Both the position numbers and the translations under genes were made by a program. Under the pieces are notes generated by a model. It ran no database searches. It saw nothing but the letters and a program-made list of their open reading frames with translations, and had not been told where the DNA came from. DNA of 64,000 nt from Stieleria varia (GTDB lineage: Bacteria; Planctomycetota; Planctomycetia; Pirellulales; Pirellulaceae): contig NZ_CP151726.1 in the NCBI RefSeq assembly GCF_038443385.1, positions 6,324,001 through 6,388,000 on the forward strand, read 5' to 3'. This document shows, in pieces, positions 52,201-60,096 of this stretch (position 1 is the stretch's first letter; the number at the start of each line of letters is the position of its first letter).

Positions 52201-53407
52201 GGTCGATCGCGCCGCCGCCGTTGGGCTCGGCATAGAGGTCAACGGTAACGCCCGCGACTCCTGTTTCCCCGCCATCCAGCAGGCCGTTGTTGGTGTTCGC
52301 TCCACCGCCCAAGTCTTCGAATAACGTGCCGCCGAGGGTCAGCAACTGCTCGTTGGGCAAGTTCGCCGTCAGCAGGTTGGGGCCACGGACCGTGAACGCA
52401 GCGAATTGAATGTCGTTGTTGGCAGCAACCGTGACGAGGAATTCGATCGCGCCGATATTGTTAAAGTCCGGTGTGCCGGTCAGTGTGAAGTCAGACGTGT
52501 ATCTCACAAAGACGTCTTCTTGGAATCCAACAACACCCGTGTCCATCGGAATGTTCACGTTGACTTCGGCAAAGTTGGCTGCGTCGGTGTAGACGCGGAC
52601 GGTCACCGTGTCGCCGCCCAACTGATCCGATGTCTGAATCAGGATCCCCGCATCAGGATCGATCGCTTCGCCCGGCAGTCCACCACCAAGGCTGACGCCA
52701 CCCAGACCCGTCGGCGAGAGGTTGGTCGAACCGTCGTTGCCGTCATATTGAATCAGAACGGTGCCTTCCGCGGCTGTTTGCGAGCCAATGGACAGAATGT
52801 CATCGTTTGCATCAGCGGCGACATTCAAGATCCCTACTCCGCTCGTCCGCGTGACCAGGATATCACGGAACCCACCGATCGCTTCGGGAGCAGCTGCTGA
52901 ACTGGGGACCGTCGGGTTGGCTCCATCGGCCGTGACGACCTGACCGGTTTGCGTGAAGTCGTCGATCACGGTCATGACGTCTCCGCTATCGTCGGTCACC
53001 GTGACCACGATCGGATCGGGTGCCAGCAACTCAGCGCTGGCGGGTTGTTGGCGGACGATGAACGTGTCCTGATTCAAACCGCGAAAGAAATACATCCCGT
53101 TAACGTCGGTCAACTGAGTTTGAATCGCGGCACCGTCAGCACCGTTGATCGTTCCGCTGGCATCGACATCTCGGAAAATCTCCACGGTGACGTTCTCAAG
53201 CCGTGGGTCATCGCCGCTGAGTCCGTTTCCGGTCAAATCGGCAAACGAGATCCCCGAGATCGCGCCCAAGTCGCTGGCGAGCAACTCACGCTTGGCAAGC
53301 GTTTCCATGCCGAGACGACGATTCTTCTTCCTCGCACCTGCTGAGGGTGCAAGATCGTTGCCTCGGAAACGCCGCGCGATGCGTTGAACGATTTGATGCC
53401 AGGCCAT
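49202..53407 (-). CDS. Giant surface protein with SdrD_B-like and DUF11 repeats
   Basis: 1401 residues. A basic N-terminus (IVQRIARRFRGND, RKKNRRLG) is followed by METLAKRELLAS at residues 34-45, the planctomycete version of the LEPRxLLA export motif. A first SdrD_B/Cna_B-like domain covers about residues 45-150, then a beta-rich domain to about 360 and another SdrD_B-like domain to about 500. Six DUF11 repeats follow at about 510-1260, each opening like LAVTKTVD or LTVTKSVD and holding NNGP and TDTLP. A last SdrD_B domain holds DLDNDGVQDAGETGIAGV. The protein ends LSKRRFLASS, similar to its own N-terminal motif. It is probably a cell-surface adhesin or stalk protein. Many acidic residues suggest calcium binding. 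Confidence 0.9.
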   Translation of the reverse strand: MAWHQIVQRIARRFRGNDLAPSAGARKKNRRLGMETLAKRELLASDLGAISGISFADLTGNGLSGDDPRLENVTVEIFRDVDASGTINGADGAAIQTQLTDVNGMYFFRGLNQDTFIVRQQPASAELLAPDPIVVTVTDDSGDVMTVIDDFTQTGQVVTADGANPTVPSSAAAPEAIGGFRDILVTRTSGVGILNVAADANDDILSIGSQTAAEGTVLIQYDGNDGSTNLSPTGLGGVSLGGGLPGEAIDPDAGILIQTSDQLGGDTVTVRVYTDAANFAEVNVNIPMDTGVVGFQEDVFVRYTSDFTLTGTPDFNNIGAIEFLVTVAANNDIQFAAFTVRGPNLLTANLPNEQLLTLGGTLFEDLGGGANTNNGLLDGGETGVAGVTVDLYAEPNGGGAIDPANQVAVATTTTDGNGDYSFTGLEAGNYVVVIPESQFLTGAPLFGYATSTGNDPAPDPDDTDTDGDDNGALLAGVGLVTGEVTLTAGAEPINDGDTDPNTNFAVDFGVTPTIDLAVTKTVDAAASTLTGNGTVFFDIDFQNNGPLDASNVVITDTLPAGLTIDQANSDFGTFTPTINGQDISVAIGALALNGTGTIRIAATIANGQTADLTNTAVIAGDEVETDLTNNSDDALVTLNNSDLSVTKSDNQAGASVPAGTQFTYTITVTNNGPDDATNVIATDTLPASTTFVSAQFSTGAGTVTETPAGSGNLVIDVGDLANGASEVIEVTVLVDADSPTPIVNSVTVVGDPDMDPTPDNNTAEVTTPIVRNVDVAIDKAVTGTVTAGANMTYTITATNNGPGVARGVEITDTLDAALTFVSFDAGTTTVTNSVNGQDLTFDVGTLDPNETVVFTFVVGVGSDATADIPNTAVITTTDIDTDTTNNTDTVTVTPGQATDVILTKDVDLATAVPGQDQLVYTFTISHDTDSISDATGVTFTDVLPAGLTGAVISATGATTNFDSNTQTATVTYASIPVGETRTFTITADIVQSATGTITNTGSVVISGTELDTTNNSDTASTNLTPEFDVTITKLADDTTPAPGQNVTYTIGLTNSGPSTATGVILTDNIPTGLTFVSGTLNGQAATSNGTTVTFPSITLNDGATANATLVFTVGVDATGTITNTATVAASAGETNTNNNTATEDITATPTADLTVTKSVDVAATQVGENLTYTITVTNAGVSTAVAATAVDTLPSGVTFVSGTGPNGGALTATNGVVTVNGGNLAPNASFSFTIVASVNNGVTADQINNVSVSTTTNETNTNNNTASATTTIDPVLSSIAGTVYLDLDNDGVQDAGETGIAGVALTLTGNDTLGNAISRSTTTDANGDYLFANLPAGTYRVDQTQPSGFRDGQETVGTGATATAIDNAFTQLGLGINTPAVDFNFGELQEPLSKRRFLASS

Positions 53408-53668
53408 GTGACAATCCTGTGGTGTTTTTTGCTGCCAGCATGGGAACGTTCACTGATGTTCCCCGCCGTCGATTTCCCCGTAAGCTTGAACTGCCACCTT
53501 ATTCTTGCGTCCTGTCACGACGCTCTCAACTTTCAATCCGACTCATCGAGGGCGATCCCAGGTGAGTCCATATTGCTAGCTGTGAAGTTGGCAAAAGCTG
53601 CTTTTCTTCTCAATCGGCCCGATAGACCGCTGAGACAGAGAAATTCACCACGAGTGGAGTTTTAACGA

Positions 53669-55345
53669 TTACCACCGATACTCCAGGCCATAGTTGATGC
53701 CGTGAGCCCAGTAGTCGACCGTGTCAAAGGCGAATACGGGTCGGGGGTCACCCGCCGGATTGGCACCCACGGGGGGCAGGAAGTTCGGGTTGATGTCGGT
53801 AGGGATGTGCTGGCCAGGTCGAACCACGTTGGACCAGTAGATGCCGCTGTACCCAAAGGTTGCTTTCAAGTGGTCGGTCAATTGATAGCCAAGCGTCAGG
53901 TTCAACTCCGGCACCACACTGAACTGGTTTTGCTCGAACACGCCGCTGTTTGACGCGAGTGCCAAGAATCCAGCATCGAACGTTTGCGCGGGTGGATCGT
54001 TGGGATCGTTGATGATCGTCTGACCGCTGATCGTGACCGATTGTTTGGTATTGCCGATCGCCAGTTTCACCAAACTTTCCCAAGTCCAGTAGCCACGCGT
54101 CAGGCGATAGCTCCAGCCCAGGTCCACACCGTTGAACTGGTTGAGCGTACGAAAGTTGTCGGTGATGTCGAATGTTCCCGGATTTGCAGTGTCCGTGCTC
54201 ACCAAGTCTTCCGTGATACGAACGCCTTCGTCCAGTTCCAAGTAGCGATATCCGAGACGGAAATCCATCCGCGTGCAGTAGTGTTGCGGGCAACCACAGA
54301 ACAACCAGCTTTCACATCCCTGATCGCAGCATCGCAGGTGACGGAAGTGGAAGCTGCCGCCGCTGAGTTGACTGTCGATCCGTGCGGTGCCGGTGCCCGA
54401 CACGATACCGGGGAATGCCACGAGTTCCGAATCGGCCAAGCCGGTTGCCGTGTTAAAAAACGGTCGGGCAACGATGGGCGAGCCGGCACTGGTGGTAGCA
54501 AAGCTGTGACTGTTACGCCCCAAGTCGATGAACTCGGCTCCGACACCCAATGTGTGACAACGATCCAACCAAATGCCGAATCGCAAACGGCTGCCTTCCA
54601 AGCCATCGTCGATGTACTGACGATCGCCGAACAAAGTGCTGGTGCCAGGGCGAGTCAAAACACCGGCGTCGGCTCGCGCCGTTCCCGTCGGTGAAGTGGT
54701 GAACAGAGCAGGCACGTACACGCCGTCTTGCCACCAACTGAGCCCTTCGTATGAAATCCAGCCGTCCTGCGGCAGACTCAATGTCAGCGCGGGACGCCAA
54801 GCGCGTCCGCTAGGCAGCTCGCCACACATGCTGCAACCACAGTTCTGGCCACAAGTTCCGATGGAGTCGCAACCGTCACATGCTAGGCTGCCGCATCCGC
54901 AGGCTGGTCCCATCGCATCGCACGCTCCGCCGACCACACTGCTGCCCATGGGTTCGTAGTAAACCTCTCCTTCCATCGGCATGCTGACCGTCGGAGACGG
55001 TATGACGCCCGAATGCATCGGAGAGGTCTCGATATGTTGTGCTTGCTGGACACCGCTTGAACGTGACGCGACAGGCTTGGTCGCACTGGCTTGCCGAACG
55101 GGCGAGGGCAGCGAAGCCGTGGTTGCGACCGGCTGCTCCTGTTGGAACGATGCGTCATGGTCAGTGCGTTTGGCCGCCACACTCTTGCTGCCCCCTCGAC
55201 TGGGTGACCATTGGGCGCGGGCCACACGCTCGCTGTTGCGAACGGAAGGCGATGGAGTTTGAGCGGCTGCCGTCGCAGCGATTGCGCCGGAGAGGAACAA
55301 GGCCCAAACAAAGCGAAATTGAGTTGTACGCACTGTCGTCACCAT
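53669..55345 (-). CDS. BBP7-family outer-membrane beta-barrel protein
   Basis: 558 residues. A signal peptide (FVWALFLSGAIAATAAAQ) precedes a Ser/Ala-rich linker. Residues 142-174 contain nine cysteines in 33 residues (for instance CGCGSLACDGC, CGQNCGCSMC). From residue 190 on, the sequence alternates as in a beta-barrel, with GLSWWQDGVYVPALFTTS as first strand and an ending YWAHGINYGLEYRW, where the final aromatic residue suits outer-membrane assembly. BBP7 proteins are abundant in planctomycetes; their role is not established. A single gene, divergent from the ECF sigma gene. Confidence 0.85.
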   Translation of the reverse strand: MVTTVRTTQFRFVWALFLSGAIAATAAAQTPSPSVRNSERVARAQWSPSRGGSKSVAAKRTDHDASFQQEQPVATTASLPSPVRQASATKPVASRSSGVQQAQHIETSPMHSGVIPSPTVSMPMEGEVYYEPMGSSVVGGACDAMGPACGCGSLACDGCDSIGTCGQNCGCSMCGELPSGRAWRPALTLSLPQDGWISYEGLSWWQDGVYVPALFTTSPTGTARADAGVLTRPGTSTLFGDRQYIDDGLEGSRLRFGIWLDRCHTLGVGAEFIDLGRNSHSFATTSAGSPIVARPFFNTATGLADSELVAFPGIVSGTGTARIDSQLSGGSFHFRHLRCCDQGCESWLFCGCPQHYCTRMDFRLGYRYLELDEGVRITEDLVSTDTANPGTFDITDNFRTLNQFNGVDLGWSYRLTRGYWTWESLVKLAIGNTKQSVTISGQTIINDPNDPPAQTFDAGFLALASNSGVFEQNQFSVVPELNLTLGYQLTDHLKATFGYSGIYWSNVVRPGQHIPTDINPNFLPPVGANPAGDPRPVFAFDTVDYWAHGINYGLEYRW

Positions 55346-55910
55346 GGAAGACGGGAACGATGATCAGCCGCGACCGTGCCGTCGCCTCAGACCGTCATCA
55401 AAACACGAACGAACCCCCGTAAAATCTCGCCGGTTGGGATCACTCACCGGGTTTCCGGGGAGCCTCTCTGGGCCGGCAGACCGGCATGAACCGGTTCGAA
55501 CATGAGCGATATCGTCCAGCCCGCTCTGAAACCCTTAGGCAATCCCCGGAAAATCAGAAAAATGATCAAAGTCACCCCAATCGTCAAAACCTACCGTATT
55601 GATAGCAACGCTGGTTTTAGTGCTCGTATGACGCCGCACAACGCGTCTACTGCCTGTTTGACCCGCAGCCAAAGGCGCAGGCGGCAGCGGCGATCGACTC
55701 TGCGGGGCAAACCGGTTGATAGCGTCTCCTACGCCTTCGGCTGCGGGTCAAACACGCAGGGCCCGGTCGCTCTCGAGAGCCACAGACGCCAATGCCGACA
55801 ACGATCGGAACCCCAGGCCCGAATTCGGGTTCCAACGGATAGACTGTAAGGAGAATGCGTACTCATTAACCTGCCATTCGCTGTCCGAGCACCGGGGGTA
55901 ACCTTCCCAG
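55346..55910. other. Intergenic region between the barrel protein and sigma factor genes
   Basis: About 565 bases. It contains the palindromic element at 55655-55754 and no credible gene; short open frames here run across the repeat. Promoters of the two divergent genes must be here but none could be assigned. Confidence 0.6.
55655..55754. repeat. TTTGACCCGCAGCC-family MITE-like element, copy 1
   Basis: Ends are inverted repeats: TGTTTGACCCGCAGCCAAAG at the left and CTTCGGCTGCGGGTCAAACA at the right. Total 100 bp. A second copy is at 59979-60076. Confidence 0.9.
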
Positions 55911-56606
55911 TTGCCTGTTCATGCGTTGACCTTTGCCCCACAGTCCCACTTGTCCGTCAGCGATTCCACCGCTCTGAGATACCAGCAATCCGACCCGGAT
56001 GTCCGGTTGATGCTGCGCGTCAGCGACGACGATGCCGGTGCCTTTGAAGAGTTGGTTCGCAAATACCACCCCCGTTTGGTTCGCTTGATGCGTGCGATTG
56101 GCCCCAGCCCAGAACTCGCCGAGGATCTCGCCCAGGAGACCTTTCTCCGCGTGTTTCGTGCCAGAGAACGGTACCAGGCCGGCGCCAAGTTTTCGACTTG
56201 GCTGTTCACCATTGCTGGCAATGTGGCTCGAAATGCCAGTCGAACCATGCGTCGGCGTCACGAAGTCAACGAGGTCGACGCGCCGCAGAGCCCTGATGAC
56301 AATCCCGGTGCCGGTATCTTGGCCGGCACGGCGTTAGACGCCAGCGGATTGATGCCGACCCGACAGGTGGAGGGTGACGAGCGTGCAGAGATCGTCCGCC
56401 AAGCCATTCGTTCACTGGGGGAGCGTCAGCGAACCGCCCTGATGCTATCGCGGTTCGAAAACATGAGCTATGCGGAGATCGCGGAGTCGATGGAGTTGAC
56501 TCCCAAGGCGGTCAAGTCGCTGCTCAGTCGCGCACGCGTGAATTTGCGTGAGATCTTGCAGGCCTACATGGACAACGGCTCCAGCCCGGTCGAGGAGCAG
56601 GAATGA
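55911..56606 (+). CDS. ECF-type RNA polymerase sigma factor
   Basis: 231 residues with the TTG start. Region 2 has EELVRKYHPRLVRLMRAIG and AEDLAQETFLRVFRARERYQ with FSTWLFTIAGNVARNASRT. Region 4 has SLGERQRTALMLSRFENMSY, then AEIAESMELTPKAVKSLLSR, a helix-turn-helix for the -35 box. Residues 1-30 have no likeness to known factors, so a later start is possible. The stop overlaps the next gene by ATGA, as with most sigma/anti-sigma pairs. It should respond to an envelope signal, which is inferred from the partner. Confidence 0.9.
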   Translation: MPVHALTFAPQSHLSVSDSTALRYQQSDPDVRLMLRVSDDDAGAFEELVRKYHPRLVRLMRAIGPSPELAEDLAQETFLRVFRARERYQAGAKFSTWLFTIAGNVARNASRTMRRRHEVNEVDAPQSPDDNPGAGILAGTALDASGLMPTRQVEGDERAEIVRQAIRSLGERQRTALMLSRFENMSYAEIAESMELTPKAVKSLLSRARVNLREILQAYMDNGSSPVEEQE

Positions 56607-58033
56607 GAAACATCGAAACCTTGACGGACGAACAACCCGTCCATCCCGACGACGAAACACTCTCGGCCTACTTGGACGGCGAACTCTCCAACTCCGAACG
56701 TACCGAAGTTGAGAATCGACTGATCAAGGACGAATCGTTTCGCAAGCGATTGCAACAACTGCAATCCAGTTGGGACTGGCTCAGTCAACTGCCGTCGGAG
56801 GCCCCCAGTGAAAAGCTGATGCAGTCGACGATCGAATTGGTGATCAGCGACATCGAACCGCCCAAGAAAGAAACCCGCAGCTGGTGGGGTGACTATCGCG
56901 CTTTGGTTCTGGGACTACTGTTGTGCTTGGTCTGTTTCGTTGCGGCCGTCGGTGTCACACGGGAACTGGAACGTCAACGGTTACGAGCACAGGTATCTGA
57001 TCTGACGCTTGCCGAAAACCTCGACGCATTGTTGCTGGGCAATGATTTCGAATTGATGCGAGAACTGGATGCCAGCGTTTCTTGGAAGATGATGGTGTCG
57101 ACTTACCAGGACATCAGCGGCCAAAAACTGCTGCCCGATGTTCTGGTTGCCAGCACCCCCGTCGATCAACGCGAAACAGCAATCGCCGACATGACGCCGC
57201 TGGAACGCGCGTCGCTGGAAAGTCACTGGAAAGCGTTTCGATCACTCGACGAAACGACGGAAGCGAAAGTGCGTGAGACGGCACGTACTCTGAGTCAACA
57301 GCCCGACGCGGAAACGTTGACTCAAACAATGAAAACGTACGCACGCTGGCGTGAGTCGCTGCCTGCCGAGATGCGTCAAACCCTGGAATCGTCCGAAGGC
57401 GTCGCGCGTCGCCAAGCCATCGAAGCCGCCGTCGCCTACTCACTCGGCAAACTCTCTGATGACTCAGGCAGCATCATCAGTGATGAAACCGCCGACCGCA
57501 TCTGGTTTCAACTGCAGCGATTGTTGCAGGAGCGACTCGCCAGTGATGATGAGCTGACTGAGTTCTACGAGCGGATGAAACAAGTCACCGGCGACGACCG
57601 CGCCGAAATGGCTTTGATCAGCATGATGGTTTTTCGGCGCATGGATGGCCGTCGTGGACGCAGTTGGAATCGTCCGCCATCAGGTGGAAACTTTGTCATG
57701 CCGCGCACACTGTCCGATGACGACCTCAACGACATGACCGTCATCCTGGATGACAATGCACTGCAAAATCTCAACGCTTTGACCAACTGGAACCCGTACA
57801 GCGGACGTGATCCGCATTTGGTTTCGATCGCCATGCAAGCTTGGGTGGAAGAGACCGTCCGCCGTAACGCGCCGCAACGAGAAAACACGGAAACAGAAAG
57901 CTGGATCCAGCGCTACGAGAAAAGCGAAGACCGCGACGTGTTAGACTTGCTGACGCCCGCAGAAATCAAACGCCGCTTGCTGCCTCAGCAAAACTGGTTC
58001 CGCCGCGGTGAATCCTCCAGCACCCAGCGATAA
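56603..58033 (+). CDS. Membrane-anchored anti-sigma-like regulator
   Basis: 476 residues, ATGA overlap with the sigma gene. The N-terminal part (HPDDETLSAYLDGELSNSER then VENRLIKDESFRKRLQQLQS) resembles the anti-sigma domain, but the zinc-binding H-x3-C-x2-C motif is not present. One membrane helix lies near residues 95-117 (LVLGLLLCLVCFVAAVGVT). The remaining 350 residues are extracytoplasmic, helical and charged (for example RASLESHWKAFRSLDETTEA), of unknown fold. It probably holds the sigma factor at the membrane until an outside signal comes. The large C-terminal domain is the likely sensor, which is inference. Confidence 0.78.
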   Translation: MRNIETLTDEQPVHPDDETLSAYLDGELSNSERTEVENRLIKDESFRKRLQQLQSSWDWLSQLPSEAPSEKLMQSTIELVISDIEPPKKETRSWWGDYRALVLGLLLCLVCFVAAVGVTRELERQRLRAQVSDLTLAENLDALLLGNDFELMRELDASVSWKMMVSTYQDISGQKLLPDVLVASTPVDQRETAIADMTPLERASLESHWKAFRSLDETTEAKVRETARTLSQQPDAETLTQTMKTYARWRESLPAEMRQTLESSEGVARRQAIEAAVAYSLGKLSDDSGSIISDETADRIWFQLQRLLQERLASDDELTEFYERMKQVTGDDRAEMALISMMVFRRMDGRRGRSWNRPPSGGNFVMPRTLSDDDLNDMTVILDDNALQNLNALTNWNPYSGRDPHLVSIAMQAWVEETVRRNAPQRENTETESWIQRYEKSEDRDVLDLLTPAEIKRRLLPQQNWFRRGESSSTQR

Positions 58034-58068
58034 CACAAGGTACTTCAGCCTCCAGTACGTCAGCCTCT

Positions 58069-58201
58069 CTAGTGCATCGTCCAGTCTTAGAACGTGGGTT
58101 CGGTAGATGAGCCGTTTTGGCGTTAGCCACGGTTTTCGTGACACAACCGTGGCTAACGCCAAAACGGCTAACCCCAAAATCAAGACCGGATGATGCACTA
58201 G
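58069..58201. repeat. Long palindromic MITE-like element
   Basis: Outer ends CTAGTGCATCGTCCAGTCTT and AAGACCGGATGATGCACTAG are inverted. The inner palindrome is GCCGTTTTGGCGTTAGCCAC with GTGGCTAACGCCAAAACGGC, about 20 bp perfect with an 18-base centre. It separates the anti-sigma gene from the oxidoreductase gene. Confidence 0.9.
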
Positions 58202-58278
58202 GCTGACATCAAGCACGACATCCGTATCCAAAATCAGCACAGAAACCCCGCTACCCCAACGCCAGCTACCCCGCATCC

Positions 58279-59274
58279 ATGAAAGCCGCCTTCATCGAGC
58301 AAACCGGCTCCCCAGATGTCATTCGATTCGATGACTTGCCCGAGCCCAAGCCTGGGGCCGATCAAGTCGTGATTCGCAATCACGCCGTCTGTGTCAATCC
58401 GATCGACACGTACGTCCGAGGCGGATTGGTCGCGGGCGAGTTACCGATGCCGTACATCTTGGGTTGCGATGCCGCTGGTGTTGTGGAGTCGGTCGGAGCG
58501 AACGTCACTGAGTTTCGTACTGGCGATCGAGTTTGGTGTTCCAACCAAGGACTGCTGGGGCGTCAGGGCACCTTTGCCGAAAAGATTGCCGTGGATGCCC
58601 ATTGGTGCTATCCGATTCCCAACAACGTGGAGTTCACCACGGCAGCCGCTTGCGCTCTGGTCGGCATCACCGCTCACCTCGGTTTGTTTCAATTTGCCAA
58701 ACTGGTCGCCAATGAAACCTTGCTGGTGATCGGTGGCACCGGCGGCGTCGGATCGATGGTGGTTCAGATGGCCAAGGCCGCTGGCGCAACGGTGATCACG
58801 ACCGCTGGCAGCGATGAGAAATGTGCGCTGGCGACCAAGTTGGGTGCTGACACGGTGATTCATTACCGCAATCAATCCATCGCCGACGCCGCATCTCAAG
58901 CTGCCCCCGATGGCGTGAACGTGTTTTGGGAGACACGACGATCACCGGATTTTGACATGGCGGTCCAGTTGCTGGCACCGCGAGGACGCATGATCGTGAT
59001 GGCAGGACGTGATGCCCGGCCAGAGTTTCCCGTCGGGCCGTTTTATGTCAAAGAATGCTCGCTGCACGGTTTCGTCATGTTCAAAGCCAGCCCCGATGAA
59101 ATGCGCGTCGCGGCCGATGACATCAACCGCTGGCTTTCTGATGGCAAGCTGGTCGCGAACATCGACCGAGTCATGCCCCTGTCGGAAGCCGCCGCCGCAC
59201 ATCGGATTCAACAAGCCGCCACCGTGGAAGGAACCGAGACGCTGCAAGGAAAGATCGTCCTCACCGTCGACTAG
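58279..59274 (+). CDS. NADPH:quinone oxidoreductase-like MDR protein
   Basis: 331 residues. A GroES-like N-terminal domain (MKAAFIEQTGSPDVIRFDDL; ILGCDAAGVVESVGANVTEF) and a Rossmann domain with LLVIGGTGGVGSMVVQMAKA. The zinc-binding residues of alcohol dehydrogenases are absent, which fits the quinone oxidoreductase (zeta-crystallin) group. It reduces quinones or other small electrophiles with NADPH. The substrate is unknown. The ATG has no clear ribosome-binding sequence, but the protein begins with the standard MKA. Confidence 0.92.
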   Translation: MKAAFIEQTGSPDVIRFDDLPEPKPGADQVVIRNHAVCVNPIDTYVRGGLVAGELPMPYILGCDAAGVVESVGANVTEFRTGDRVWCSNQGLLGRQGTFAEKIAVDAHWCYPIPNNVEFTTAAACALVGITAHLGLFQFAKLVANETLLVIGGTGGVGSMVVQMAKAAGATVITTAGSDEKCALATKLGADTVIHYRNQSIADAASQAAPDGVNVFWETRRSPDFDMAVQLLAPRGRMIVMAGRDARPEFPVGPFYVKECSLHGFVMFKASPDEMRVAADDINRWLSDGKLVANIDRVMPLSEAAAAHRIQQAATVEGTETLQGKIVLTVD

Positions 59275-59283
59275 TCACCTGTG

Positions 59284-59874
59284 ATGTCGGAATCCCTCAA
59301 CCCCTACGCCGCACCCTCGGACCTCGCTTCAACTGCTGCGTATTCAGGCGATATGCCACGTCGGATTGATGTCGATGTCACAGAGCGACATCTTCGCTAC
59401 GCCGAAAAACACTATCTGCTGCACTGGCACTCCGGACGCCTGACGCTGCTTTCGATCTTGGCGATCGTTGGCGGTTCAGGGCTCAGTATCTGGCTGCAAG
59501 TCAAAAACATCGTGCCACTGCCCATCACGCAGTCGGGCCTGGCCCTGGTGACGGCACTCGCCTACTGGAGTGTCGTCAGACACTCCAAGGTCAAGACCCG
59601 ACAACAACTCACAGAGCACGGGATTCTGCCTGGTGCGAACTGTGAGTTGATTTTCAATACCGACCGCGGAACCATTTCGATGGTGAACTCATCCGGTCGA
59701 TACGAATGGCGAGCAGGCGAAGTCGATTTGTGCAACACACTGGACGGACTGATGGTCTGCCCCGAACCGTACTTGTACGTGTTCGTTCCAAAGCAGACAG
59801 ATTTTGTCACCTGTGACGCACGCGGGTTTCGCAAACAACTGACGCAGTTCATCGCGTCAGTAAAAGCCAAGTGA
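59284..59874 (+). CDS. YcxB-like membrane protein with NPYAAP N-terminus
   Basis: 196 residues from the ATG at 59284 (a GTG directly before it is in frame). It begins SESLNPYAAPSD, a pattern shared by many planctomycete membrane proteins. Two hydrophobic segments (LTLLSILAIVGGSGLSIWL; LPITQSGLALVTALAYWSV) precede a soluble C-terminal domain with SGRYEWRAGEVDLCNTLDGL and YLYVFVPKQ, which fits a YcxB-like domain. Function unknown. It follows the oxidoreductase by nine bases, so may be cotranscribed with it. Confidence 0.75.
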   Translation: MSESLNPYAAPSDLASTAAYSGDMPRRIDVDVTERHLRYAEKHYLLHWHSGRLTLLSILAIVGGSGLSIWLQVKNIVPLPITQSGLALVTALAYWSVVRHSKVKTRQQLTEHGILPGANCELIFNTDRGTISMVNSSGRYEWRAGEVDLCNTLDGLMVCPEPYLYVFVPKQTDFVTCDARGFRKQLTQFIASVKAK

Positions 59875-59978
59875 GAAACAGGAATCCGTAGCGGACGAGG
59901 TCACGAGTCCATCACCACTTGAAAGCCCATGGCAAAGCCAAACACCACGTCGAGGTCAATTGCACAGGGCTTCACACC

Positions 59979-60076
59979 GTTTGACCCGCAGCCGAAGGCG
60001 TAGGAGACACCACCAACCGGATTGCACCGCAGGGCAAAACGCCGCTTCCGCCTACGCCTTCGGCTGCGGGTCAAAC
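59979..60076. repeat. TTTGACCCGCAGCC-family MITE-like element, copy 2
   Basis: GTTTGACCCGCAGCCGAAGG and CCTTCGGCTGCGGGTCAAAC are perfect inverted ends of a 98-bp element. Copy 1 is at 55655-55754. Confidence 0.9.
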
Positions 60077-60096
60077 GCCGCAGCACCTGCTGCTCC

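Noticed and set aside
55502-55849. Open frames between the barrel protein and the sigma factor
   Set aside because: They run across the palindromic element and have no ribosome-binding sequence or likeness.
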